Shown: positions 33,261 to 43,500 of the stretch, one piece after another
Numbering within the stretch: position 1 is the stretch's first letter
Layout of the letters: every line of letters starts with the position of its first letter
DNA from: Pelecanus crispus
Taxonomy: Eukaryota > Chordata > Aves > Pelecaniformes > Pelecanidae
Direction: 5' to 3'
Assembly (NCBI RefSeq): GCF_030463565.1
Contig: NC_134659.1
Span: forward strand, 8,440,511-8,504,510
DNA length: 64,000 bases
Position numbers and translations under genes: made by a program
Notes under the pieces: generated by a model
Databases searched by the model: none
Told to the model about the DNA's origin: nothing
Seen by the model: the letters and a program-made list of their open reading frames with translations, nothing else

Positions 33261-34904
33261 GCTATTTCCATTTCTTCTTCTGTGCGTTTCTATGCCAGGG
33301 CAACGCAGGAGCCCACGAAGGCGCAGGACCGTGTAAAAAACACGCTAAGGCCCCGGGTGACGCCGTTTCCACGGTGGAGAGCCGAGGCTGGTCCGCGTGC
33401 ACGCCTGCAGCGTGGCCCAGCACCAGTTTGTCTGTCAGACGCTGGCTGCTGCTGGGTGCTCGGTCCCAGTTTGTGTTTGGGTGTTCCTTGTGTGCTCGTC
33501 CCTGCCTGATTCTCAGCTTGCTGGGGTGCAAATTCCCCATCTCCATCCCCCTGGGAAACATCCGCCTGGATCCGGCCCCCACGGGCTCTCCCCCTCTGCC
33601 CGTGGAAGCTGGCTGCAGCAGGAGGGCAGGGAGGGGAGCGGGACACACACCACGATCCCCAGCAAACCCCCCACGGGGACGGGAACCTGGTGGCACCAGG
33701 TAGAGAAAGGGTCTTCCCTTTCTTAGGCATTCTTGGTGTCCTGGAAGATTCGAAGACGATTCAGTCCATCAAGACTCTGTCACCTGCACTTGGAGGCCAG
33801 CAAAAGGCAGCGCCTTCCAGGAGCAGCTCCCCAGGGAGCTCCGGGAGGGGCAGCCAGGAGAAGGGAACAGTTCTGCTGGTGCCTATAGCTGCTTCCCACC
33901 CCACCACAAGTCCCTGAGGCATCTGTGCTCCATGAGGATCCTCCGGCCCCTGTAGCGGGTGAGGATGGAGAGAAGCTGGATGCTCTGGTGCTCCTAATTG
34001 CTGTGGCCATGGACAGGGTTGTCAAGCCAGGCCAAGATGCAGTTAGCAAAAGCTGCTGTTTAATTTCTCTTGCCTGGGCTGGCCTTTCTCTACTTGAAAA
34101 ATGTAAGTAGGCATTAAAGAAAAAAGGCAGCTGGCATGAAGAGGCTGTCTACTGCTCTCCGGGGCTCATGGGACCCTTCCTACTCATTCCCCTCCCTGAG
34201 CCACTGCGGCTCGCCCAGGGCGGGCAGCCTGGCTGCAGGATGGCTGAGGAGCCCAGGCTGCTCCGGCTGCTGGGAGCGCATTACTGAAATTGGGAGGAAG
34301 GGAGGAGGGCTGGGAGGGCAGCAGCAGGCAGGCGCTTCCTTTGGACCTAGAAAACTTTGGCATTAGATTCTACAGTAATTTTGCCCTGAACTCAGGGTAA
34401 GAAATTCCTGGTCCTGAGGGGACCAGGAGGTCACCGAGCACTGGGAATGAGGACATTCCCAGAGGGGAATGTGCTGCTCACGCCCTGTGTATAGGGAAGG
34501 CTTTCGTCACAGAGGACCAGGGTGCCTTTTGTCTTGCAAGTGGGAGAGGAGCCGCGCTGCCATGCCGGGTGTGCACAACGTGCATGGATGGCCATCGCTT
34601 GCTGGGGGAACCCAGCCCCTGACCGAGCACGGACAAGCAGAGCGGAGGTGACCTGAAGGACCCAGCCTTGCTGGGCATGGCCCGTCCAACAGCTTGGAGC
34701 ACAGCAGGTCACCTCATCAGCCTGGAACATTAGGGACAGGTGGCATTAGGGACATATTAACCAGGCATTCAGGGCCCACCGAAGGGAACGTGTGTGTCTT
34801 AGTTAACAGGGTACAGCCATGTTACTGAGTGGGGCATTGCCAGTTGCCACGATGCACATTCGCACACTGTAAACAGGACAGAGCACCTTGACATCCCCCA
34901 CTGC
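33261..34904. other. Intergenic stretch between CSRP1 and PPP1R12B promoters, left part
   Basis: Moderate GC content. No recognisable exons. It could carry a noncoding transcript from the CSRP1 island, but nothing in the sequence decides that. Confidence 0.45.
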
Positions 34905-35582
34905 AGCTGGTCGTGATGGGTGCTGGTCGACAGTGGCTGAACATGAGCCAGCAGTGTGCCCAGGTGGCCAAGAAGGCCAACAGCATCCTGGCTTGTATCA
35001 GGAATAGTGTGGCCAGCAGGAGCAGGGAGGTGATTGTGCCCCTGTACTCGGCGCTGGTGAGGCCACACCTGGAATGCTGTGTCCAGTTTTGGGCCCCTCA
35101 GTACAAGAAGGACATTGAGGTGCTGGAGCGTGTCCAGAGAAGGGCAGCGGAGCTGGGGCAGGGTCTGGAGCACAGGGCTGGTGGGGAGCGGCTGAGGGAA
35201 CTGGGGGTGTTCAGCCTGGAGAAGAGGAGGCTGAGGGGAGACCTGATCGCTCTGCAGCTCCTGGCAGGAGGGGGCAGGGAGGGGGGTGTTGGTCTCTTCT
35301 CCCAAGTAACAAGCGACAGGATGAGAGGAAATGACCTCAAGTTGCGCCAGGGGAAGTTCAGATTGGATATTAGGAAAAATTTCTTCACAGGAAGGGTTGT
35401 CAAGCACTGGAACAGGCTGCCCAGGGAAGTGGCGGAGTCACCATCCCTGGGGGTATTTAAAAGACGTGTAGATGTGGTGCTTGGGGACATGGTTTAGTGG
35501 TGGACTTGGCAGTGTTAGGTTAACGGTTGGACTTGATGTTCTTAAAGGCCTTTTCCAACCTGAATGATTCTATGATTCTGTG
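34905..35582 (+). mobile_element. CR1 LINE, 5'-truncated, with intact 3' end
   Basis: Carries the C-terminal part of the CR1 ORF2 reverse-transcriptase protein in an open frame (34913-35497): [72 protein letters not shown], and the VFKRRVD end. It ends with CCTTTTCCAACCTGAATGAT and the short ATGATTCTATGATTCTG repeats diagnostic of the avian CR1 3' terminus. The frame is still open over 194 codons, so it is one of the younger copies here. It is truncated upstream, as usual for target-primed retrotransposition, and cannot move on its own. Confidence 0.93.
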
Positions 35583-38224
35583 GTGGCCACAGACCTTCCA
35601 CAGGGTTCCCCAAGGCCTTGTAGAGAGTTAGAGACATGCCCCAGAGCTGACATTGCCACAGCACGCGGGGATGAGCATCCTTTCCCCTGGAGGTTGGGAA
35701 ACCTCTGCCAGATGACTCCGAGGATGTGTCGGTGCTCGAGGTGGTGCTGCAGATGCCAGCCTCCAGCAGATTCCAGCCTCCAGCAGATGCCGGCCCCCAG
35801 CGGACTTGGACAGACCTGCCCCCTCCAGCTGGCTTCCCACCCGTGTGAGGCAGGGGCTGTCAGGTTTTGGGGGCTCACATGCCCCTATTTCTTTTCTCCA
35901 CGGGAGGTGGAGCGGGTGTATTAAAAGCTGGCCATCAGCTCCAGGGTCCCTGCATCCCAAAATTCAGGGTCCACTGCTGCAAACCCCGCTCTGATCTTCG
36001 CTCCGAGGCTGGTTGCTCTGGAGGGGGCTGGAGGAGGGCACCAGGCTTGCGGAGCGCATAAACCCATCCACGGCGGGCGAGTGCGGTCCAGGCCTGTCCC
36101 CTTCCCAGCACGGACGGCGGGACGCCTTGCCGTCTGGCAGAGGGACGCTCTCTGGGAGGGCAGAGTCCAGGGTTCCTCACACCTCGCCTCCCAGGGTCTC
36201 CCCACGCAGCAGACGTGCCCCTCTCGGGCTGAGCACCGCGGGGCTGGCCGTGCCTGTCCTTTCCCTCGGGCTGCTGCAGCCCCTGCACCCGCCCAGCGGC
36301 ACCCAGCAGGCCCAGGGGTGCGGGACAGCAGAAGTTTTCTCTTCAGACTCCGGCGTGGGCACAGGGCGGGAGGCGCGGGCGGGTGCCGTGGGTCCCCATG
36401 CCATCTGGTGTCACACCGGCCGCGGGACGCGGGAGGGGGACAGGCTTCAGCCCGCCCCGCTCCGCAGGTCTGCCCGCGCCCCGGGCAGCTCGGGGTGCCA
36501 CCTCCAGCTGGGAATTTTACCCGCTCCGGTTTTATTTCCAAAAAGAGCGGCTTCACGCAGCGTACTCTTGCACGCAAGGTTGCGGTTTAAGCGTGCCAGG
36601 TCTCACACGGCTGGGCGTTTGGGAACGGTCACGCCAGAGGATTAAACCAAACAGTGTCCTGGGCCAGCAGACTGGGACCAGAGGTGCCAAAAACAGTGAC
36701 CAAAACCAATGAAGGCATCAAAAATGCTGTTAAGAGCTTGAAATAAAACCAGTTGTGTTCACAGGGTAATGTCAGGGCAGTCAAAACCTTCAGAGAGAGC
36801 GGAGTTCACAAGCTGCCCGAGTCTTGCATGCATCTACCACGGCTCTCACAGCTGGTGGCGTAAAACTATTTTTCAGTGAACATAAAGGAACCAAGAAATA
36901 TTTTTTTTTTTTAACTTTGGAGAGACAGGCTACTGGCAGAAGTAAGAAGAACAAACCTAGACCATTCCAGAAAGTTATTTTATTTTATAAATAAAGCAGT
37001 TATTTGTAATAGAGCAGTTAAAGGAAATTCAGAGAGAGACTGAAAAGAAGGAAACTGGTACTTAAAGATATTGGCTGCTGGGAGCACACAGACATGGTTT
37101 TTGCTCAGGATCTGGGAGATGCATTGCCGAGCCACGCGTTCTCATGTTGATCATCCCGGGAGCAGACCTGGAATAATGAATTTTTGTTCAGAAACTCCCT
37201 GCTGAAATAGGAGGAAGGCCAGAGCTGGACTGAGTTTGAAGGGATAGATGATAGGAAAGCAGAGATGGGACAGTAGTCACACGTGTCAGGGATCCGGGGC
37301 GCCTGAGATGATGGAAGGATGGCAAGAGGCTTCTAGTCACAGCCAACAGCCTCCTCTTCCAGCCAAGTTTTTTTTTTTTGTCTGGGGATATATTCCATTT
37401 TCAGGAGAAGTCAGATCTGGAATAGGGCTGCATCCTTCTGGCTGCGATTGCTTTGGAGTGGAGGCAGTTTGCAGAAAGCAGACGTGACAGCCGATGTTTC
37501 CAGGAAGCACCGGCGTGCAGAGGGAATCCCGCGGGCTGGGGACACGTGCAAACCTGTGCAAAGCAGCGCTGCATCCCAGGAGCAACGGTAGGTAGGCCAG
37601 AAGTTTTGGGATCGCTGTTTGTGTGATTTACAGCCAGTTCTCATGCGACGTGGCTGTGCAGGACTTCTCGGCATCCAGAAGCTTAGTCAGATGTCCAGGA
37701 ATCCTAGACAAATGCACAAAAGTCTCCAAATATGCCTGGGTAAAATTCCTGTCAGGAAAATAAAAGGCATGTTTTAAAAGCATAAGTGGCTGATAGTCTC
37801 AATCAGGCAGTTTTCGTGGGAGCATGGGGTGGTCTTGCCAGCTGCGGGGGCAGGCGGGATGCCCTCCCGCCCCGTTGCCACGTTGCACACAGGGAAGGCA
37901 CTCACCAAACGGTCAGCTGCACCGCTAAGGTGGGTGTGCCCATCGCTGCGCAAGAGCGAAGGCCCACGGCAGCCTGGCGTGCAGCCAGAAGTAACGAAGT
38001 TCTTGAAGCAATGGATGCAAAGTCAAGGAGCTCCAGGCCTGGGCCAGCACGGACCCAGCACGCTCGTCATCGTGCATAACCGGCCCCGCTGGGACGAGTG
38101 CAACAGAAAGCACGGAAAGGCGGCAGCTGGTCACGCCGAACGGGACTCGGTACGCGCCCCGTCTCTGGCAGGCGCCGGGAGCGTGTGCTGAGGGATCCCG
38201 GCCTCCAGCAACCCACAGCCAAAG
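35583..38224. other. Intergenic stretch between CSRP1 and PPP1R12B, right part
   Basis: No recognisable exon. A T-rich run lies near 36900 and another near 37370. The short CAGCAGATGCC-like repeats near 35755-35800 are local. A GC-rich patch at 36050-36500 has open frames on both strands without family similarity. Confidence 0.45.
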
Positions 38225-38420
38225 GCCTTTCTCGACCAAGGATGGTAACTTCATACTTATGACTCTTGACTGATTTACTGCCATTAATTTGTCCTGTCGC
38301 TTTTGAACCCACCTCAACAGCTAGCATCCTCACTGCCCTGCTGCCAGGAGCTCCATGCTAAACTGCGTGTGGCGTGAAGTGCTTTTCCTTGTTGCTCTTC
38401 TCTGAACCATTTCTGTACTA
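38225..38420 (-). mobile_element. Ancient CR1/L3-type LINE 3' fragment, antisense
   Basis: Plus-strand phrases such as CTTTTGAACCCACCTCAACA, then CCAGGAGCTCCATGCTAAAC and GTGTGGCGTGAAGTGCTTTT match, with many changes, the reverse complement of the old amniote CR1-like (L3-type) ORF2 C-terminus that I know from reptile and bird genomes. Confidence 0.5.
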
Positions 38421-38837
38421 GTAATATATATAAAAAAAAAAAAATCCAGTTTTATAATTTTAGGCTGCTAATGAACCACGATCTGGCATTTCTATGAATA
38501 TTTAATAGCCCTTTATGTGGCCCCTAACTGTTCATTAGAGTGGTTCCTGGTAATTTGCGTGCTGGTGGCATCAGATACACTGCGCTGTAGTTCCTGGGCT
38601 TTTCCCTGGAACTCTCTTGGAGACTGCTGGGGTTTTTTAAAACAAATGAGCAAATGCCATCTGGTCTGGGGGATTTGTCACCGATCGTTTAGCTCTGTGC
38701 TCGTTCTGCCATTCCTCTCAGGAACAATTTGAGGCAAATCCTCTGTCTGGCAGCTTGATGCCGCAGAATGACCCGAAGAAGAGGGGCAGCCCCTCCGCTC
38801 AGAATGCAAACCGTGCTCAGCGGTCTGCCGGGAGAGG

Positions 38838-39262
38838 CCGACCCCCAGCACCCTCAGGAGCTGACCCCCAGCACCCTCAGCAGCCGACACCCAGCACCCC
38901 AGCACCCCCCCAGCACCCCACCCCCCAGCCCCCCCAGCACCCCACCCCCCAGCCCCCCCAGCACCCCAGCCCTCCAGAACCCCCAGCACCCCCTGCAGTA
39001 CCCCAGCACCCAGCACCCCCAGCACCCTCCCAGCACCCCAGCCCCCCAGCACCCCACCCCCAGCACCCCAGCACCCACCCCCAGCACCCTCAGCACCCCC
39101 AGCACCCACCCCCAGCACCCCCAGCACCCCACCCCCAGCACCCCAGCACCCACCCCCAGCACCCCCAGCACCCCCCCAGCACCCTCAGCACCCCCAGCAC
39201 CCACCCCCAGCACCCCCAGCACCCACCCCCAGCACCCCAGCCCCCCCAGCACCCCCCCCCAG
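38838..39262 (+). repeat. C-rich CAGCACCCC minisatellite, G-quadruplex-prone
   Basis: About 425 bp made of variants of CAGCACCCC / CAGCACCCACCC / CAGCCCCC. The other strand is a succession of G runs of 3-6 spaced by TGCT or TGGGT, i.e. dozens of G-quadruplex-capable blocks. It ends about 0.7 kb upstream of the PPP1R12B start codon, at the edge of the CpG island. Long open frames across it (for example 422 codons on plus, 570 on minus) are composition artefacts. Confidence 0.95.
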
Positions 39263-39689
39263 CGGGCCGGGCCGGGCGGGCCCCGCAGGGCGCTGCGAGC
39301 CGGACACAGCCACGAGAGGGGGCTCGGAGAAGGCGAACGGAGCCACCGCAACGATCGCGCCCGAGAGCGGTCGGGGTTCGCTTCGGCCCCGGCGGGCAGA
39401 GCTGGGCGGCAGCGGCCCGGCAGCCACCGGCAGCCGCCGGCCCCCACCGCGGGGGAGCAGCGGGACCCGCCGGGGGAGGGCCGGGCTCTGGGTGCGACCA
39501 CGGGAAAACTGGAAACCGCCTCTCCGGAAGCCCGGCGCCCTCCCGGCCGCCGCACCGGCAGCTGCGTGGGCAGCGGGGGGGGCAGCCGGGCCGGCGGGGG
39601 GCGGTGGGGGGGGGGCAGCCGGGCCGGCCGGTGCCCGGGCGGGGGGCGGGGGGGGCGGGGCGCCGCGATGGCGGCCGGGCGGGAGGGCG

Positions 39690-39767
39690 GCGGCGCGCAG
39701 GGGCCGCCGGGAGCCGTAGTCCGGGGCGCGCCCAGGTGCGGCGGCGCGCAGGGGCCGCCGGGAGCCG
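39690..39767 (+). repeat. 27-bp direct duplication in the PPP1R12B promoter
   Basis: The same 27 bp, starting GCGGCGCGCAGGGGCC, occurs at 39690-39716 and 39741-39767, 51 bp apart, without mismatch. The first copy is followed by GTAGTCCGGGGC, which on the minus strand resembles a weak ZNF143-type ACTAC motif. Confidence 0.95.
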
Positions 39768-39805
39768 CGCGCGCGCCGCGGGCAGGTGCGGCGCCGCCGG
39801 CCGGA

Positions 39806-39817
39806 ACTACAAGTCCC
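39806..39817 (+). promoter_or_regulatory. ZNF143/STAF-type site
   Basis: ACTACAAGTCCC matches the core of the ZNF143 promoter element (ACTACAATTCCC) at all but one position, and is preceded by GGA as an ETS-like core. Such sites are typical of CpG-island promoters close to the start of transcription. It lies 140 bp upstream of the start codon. Confidence 0.65.
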
Positions 39818-39867
39818 GGGGTGCCGCGGGGCGCGCGCGGCGCGGGCGCGGCGGCGGAGCGGCGGCG

Positions 39868-39878
39868 AAGATGGCGGC
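39868..39878 (+). promoter_or_regulatory. YY1-type site AAGATGGCGGC near transcription start
   Basis: Perfect match to the YY1 consensus that often sits just downstream of the start of transcription in CpG-island genes. Its ATG opens a short upstream frame. It suggests that transcription starts at about 39.83-39.87 kb. Confidence 0.65.
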
Positions 39879-39906
39879 GGGGGCGCTGCGCCCCGCTCCC
39901 GGCTGA
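39871..39906 (+). CDS. Upstream ORF in the PPP1R12B leader (11 codons)
   Basis: ATG GCG GCG in the YY1 motif opens MAAGALRPAPG and stops at TGA 39904-39906, 39 nt before the main ATG. It has effect only if transcription starts upstream of it. It may dampen translation of the main frame, as upstream ORFs often do. Confidence 0.35.
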   Translation: MAAGALRPAPG

Positions 39907-39945
39907 GGCGCGGCGCGCTCCCTGCGCCTCAGTGCGGCGGCGGCG

Positions 39946-40233
39946 ATGTCGGAGCCGGAGCACCTGGGCGGGAAGCGGGCCGAGTCGGCGCGGCTGCGGC
40001 GGGCCGAGCAGCTGCGGCGCTGGAAGGGCTCTCTGACCGAGCAGGAGCCGGTGGCGGCGGGGGGCGGCCGGGGCCGGCACCGCGGCGCCGGGGGGTCCCG
40101 CGTCCGCTTCGAGGAGGGAGCCGTCTTCCTGGCCGCCTGCTCCAGCGGCGACACGGAGGAGGTGAAGCGGCTGCTGGGCCGCGGCGCCCGCATCAACACC
40201 ACCAACGTGGACGGGCTGACGGCCCTGCACCAG
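39946..40233 (+). CDS. PPP1R12B: PPP1R12B (MYPT2) coding exon 1
   Basis: Regulatory/targeting subunit of myosin light-chain phosphatase, which holds PP1 on myosin in striated and smooth muscle. The exon gives 96 codons and ends HQ at a CAG followed by GTACGG donor, phase 0. Visible elements: a MyPhoNE-type PP1 contact R19-A-E-Q-L-R-R-W26; the PP1 docking motif RVRF at 52-55; the start of the first ankyrin repeat (AVFLAACSSGDTEEVKRLL, then NTTNVDGLTALHQ). EHLGGKRAESAR at the start matches human PPP1R12B and differs from PPP1R12A. The glycine-rich stretch at 38-51 is less conserved. The ATG context is GCGATG. The next exon (starting ACIDENLDMV in human) is not found in the window. Confidence 0.95.
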
Positions 40234-40549
40234 GTACGGCAGCCCGGGCTGGCGAGCGGGGGCAGCCGGGCCCGGGGGTCCCGTCCCTCCGCCTGCCGCC
40301 GGGCGAGGCCCCCCCCCCGCCGGGCACCGCGGCCGCAGCGGGCCCGAGCAGCCCCGGCCCGGGGCAGCGGGGGCTCCCGGCGGGGCAGCGCGGTGCCCGC
40401 AGCACCGGGAGCACCGGGAGGGGCGGCGGTGGGCACCGGGAGGGCTCCGGGCTGAGCCTCGTCCCGCGCGCTCAGCCCGTGTCTGCGGCGGGGCCGCGGC
40501 TGCCCGGTCGCTCCGCGGCTCGGCGCACCGGCTTCTCCCAGGGCTGTTA

Positions 40550-43500
40550 AGTAGCTTAATTAGCAAAATGAAGCGTTGGGCTGGCAGAGCTGCCAGCCTG
40601 GCTCGGTGGCCAATTTATTAATTTTTGGAAAACTCCTGGCTTCGTGCTTGGGGTCCGCTGAAACAGCAGCGGTACCGGGAAAATTTCCCGGGGGGGGTGT
40701 GGGGGGGCGGTTTTTGCAAGGTCAGAAGCGCCTTGTCAGCTCCTGTGTTTGTGTTACAGCGGAGTTGCCTTGAAACCCCCCAAGCTGCTCTTTGGCAGCC
40801 TTTGCAGAGACCGGAGAGTGCCTGCATCTCAGATAAGCGACGTAGGTTCTATTAATATTCATCCACATGTGCTGGGGAGCGCACAGAAGTGGTCGCAGAA
40901 GTTAGCGGCAGAGCCTTGCCTGTCTGGAAACCGGTGCTGCGTTTCATCTGTAGCCTTTGCTGTCGTGTAAATGAGCAGGAATGTGAGGGAGCATGTGAAA
41001 TCGCTACCCTTCAATACTGGGAAACCTGTTGCGATCTGACTGATTCAGAATTTAGCAGGGCATGTGAAATCAGCGTCCCAGATTGTTGCATCTGGTCAGT
41101 GAGATGAATCTGATTTGAATCCGGGCCAGCCTCGGGAAGAAAATTTTCTTAGCTCAAGATCTCGTAGATTAAGCATGTAGTGTAGCGACGGGACCAGGAA
41201 AAGAAGCACAGTCCAGGAATAACATCTGGAAATAATGCGTTTGTAAAGAATAATGCTTTAATAGCACAAATAGCAGGACAGTAATTGAGTTGATTAGGCT
41301 TTCTTCTTTGCTGGGAGGGTGTTACTGAACTGAAGTGTTTGGGACATCTACAAGCTCGGCTCACAGGCTCGCTTGCTCGTGGCTGTCGGTGAACAAGGGG
41401 CAGTGATACCTGTTCATTTTGTTCTGGGGTTCCAAACACAAGTTATGAAGCAAAGAGCGTAGGAGCTTACAGACCATCAGGTTGAATAAGACTTCAGTTG
41501 GCAAAGCAGTGAACTTTGTATTGGCTCAGCTTTTTTTTATTTTTTTTTTTTTTGGTATAGCAATAGCAAATAAGTTACACTGCTTATCTAATCTCTAATA
41601 TGGCATGCATACATTTATTATCAGATAAATAAGTAAATGTATAGACACTAGTAAGAGCCCGTTACTGAAGAGCTGGTTATTGAAAGCATTTTGACAAGCA
41701 AGAAGGCTGAATCTAAGGTGGATAGAAGTACGGTAGAGCTGGGGTGACTTCATGAGGGCTTTCCAGCCAGGATTGATGATGATCTCTCCAGAAGTATCCG
41801 GGTATCTTGCTGATGTACGTAATGTGACGCTTGGCCAAAAATGTATCGTGAACTACATTAGACTCATCAGACAAAGGGCGATTATTTCTGCAAGGTCAAA
41901 CTTCTTGAATATATGGCAAGCCATATATTGACAAGCAGGCTGCAAATATAATTCTGTATATGTAAAGAATTGTGTCTTAGGAGTGAAGTATCGGGTAGCA
42001 TTGAACAGGAACACCGAGGGCTTGATACTTGGAAGAGCTTTTGGGTGAGTGAGGAGTCAAGCAGACGCTGGCTGTACGAGCAAGTCTCTTACATGAAGTG
42101 TTTCTTCAGGAACTTTACAGGAAGGGAGGCTGACCTTACTTTGAATTTAATAAAAGCTTTGTTCCAATGTCCCGTTGATGTATTAACATTTTTCTCATCT
42201 GCGTATCTCGGGCAACACTGAAGAGTGCTGAGATGTTCTTGCACGCCCAAATGGAACAAGCGCTGATTTGTTAAGAGGTTTTGTTGTACGTGTGTATCTT
42301 GGGTCTGTAAATCTGTATCAGATGAAAATGTTTATTACCGTTTATTACCGTGGCTGAAGAGGTGGTTAGGAGTGCCTTATCGCTGAATGTGTCCAAAATG
42401 TGTTTGTTTTCATATTACTTGGGGAATGATACTGTCTATGGTAAGGTGTTGGTTGAGGGCCAGTTAGGTTGAGGGTCCCCTGAGTGCGGCTCGACAAATG
42501 AAATGAATGTGATACATGTGAGGATTTTTTTAATAACTTCTCTTAGTATTAGAAACAGAACATTATGAGATATAGGGCAGGTAGTAGTGACCGTCTGCTC
42601 TCGTGTAATACTTGTAAAACCAAATGGCCGTGCAGCAAGGAAGAAAATCTTACACATTAAAAAGAGTTTGCTTTGTTGAAGGAAAGATTGTGTAAATTTT
42701 TTTTTTTCTTTGGTTAGAGAACTTAATATTAAGTGAGACTTGCTCTGTACAAGCAAATGGAAGGGTTAACAAAGTCAATTGTCTTAATTTGTCAGAGTCA
42801 GCATCTGCTTCTACAAAACCTAAGACCAATCTTACAAATTGGTTTGAAGTGCACGGTGGCCCCAAATGTTGCGTGGCGTTCAACAAAGGTAAAATTACAC
42901 TTTCTCTAGTATCTGGGCCACTGTGACTAAGAACCGTTGTGTACTTGCAGGGTGAGAAGCTGTCTTTGCTATTTATAGCTATGAAGCTGGATTTTGAAAA
43001 TAACCATTTAAATTACAAGTGGTGTTTCTGAGCCTGCAGCTTGCGTCGTCTTCCTCTTTGGAGGCATCAGGTGCAGCATAAACCTACACCGCAGGCCAGC
43101 GCCCGTTATCTGTGCTGCGGCTTCAGGTACACGTGTGTCTGTACCCCAGTGCCTGCAAAATGCTTCTGGATGAGCATCAATCCCATATTTTCAGTGATTG
43201 ACTTAATTCATTGAACATAGTGTATTTTTGGCAATGGTTTTGTGTCTGATGCAGAATGGAAAGGGAGATATTAGCTAAATGTGAGTGGACATTCAGAAAT
43301 CATCAAGAAAACCGCTACCAGTGGGTGACACAACCTGTTGGTCACAGCTGAACTTTAGTGTTTGCAGACGGTGGGAAGGGGGCCTGAAACGCGCTCTCTT
43401 CCTCCTGAGTGCCAGATGGAACCGAAGCGTAAACTTTTACAAAAATTGAGTCTTAAGGGAAAAAAATTCTGATGCTTCTAGTTGGGAAGGCGTCGCCAAA

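Larger units (their letters stand above)
39240..40540. promoter_or_regulatory. CpG island promoter of PPP1R12B
   Basis: Extremely CpG-dense DNA around the first exon. It holds ZNF143-like, YY1-like and ETS-core sites (annotated separately where clear) and no TATA box at a suitable place. GC content falls sharply to the right of about 40.55 kb. Confidence 0.85.

Noticed and set aside
38755-40566. Open frames of 383, 422 and 570 codons
   Set aside because: They cover the C-rich minisatellite and CpG island; the true coding exon of PPP1R12B (39946-40233) is in one frame only and ends at a splice donor.
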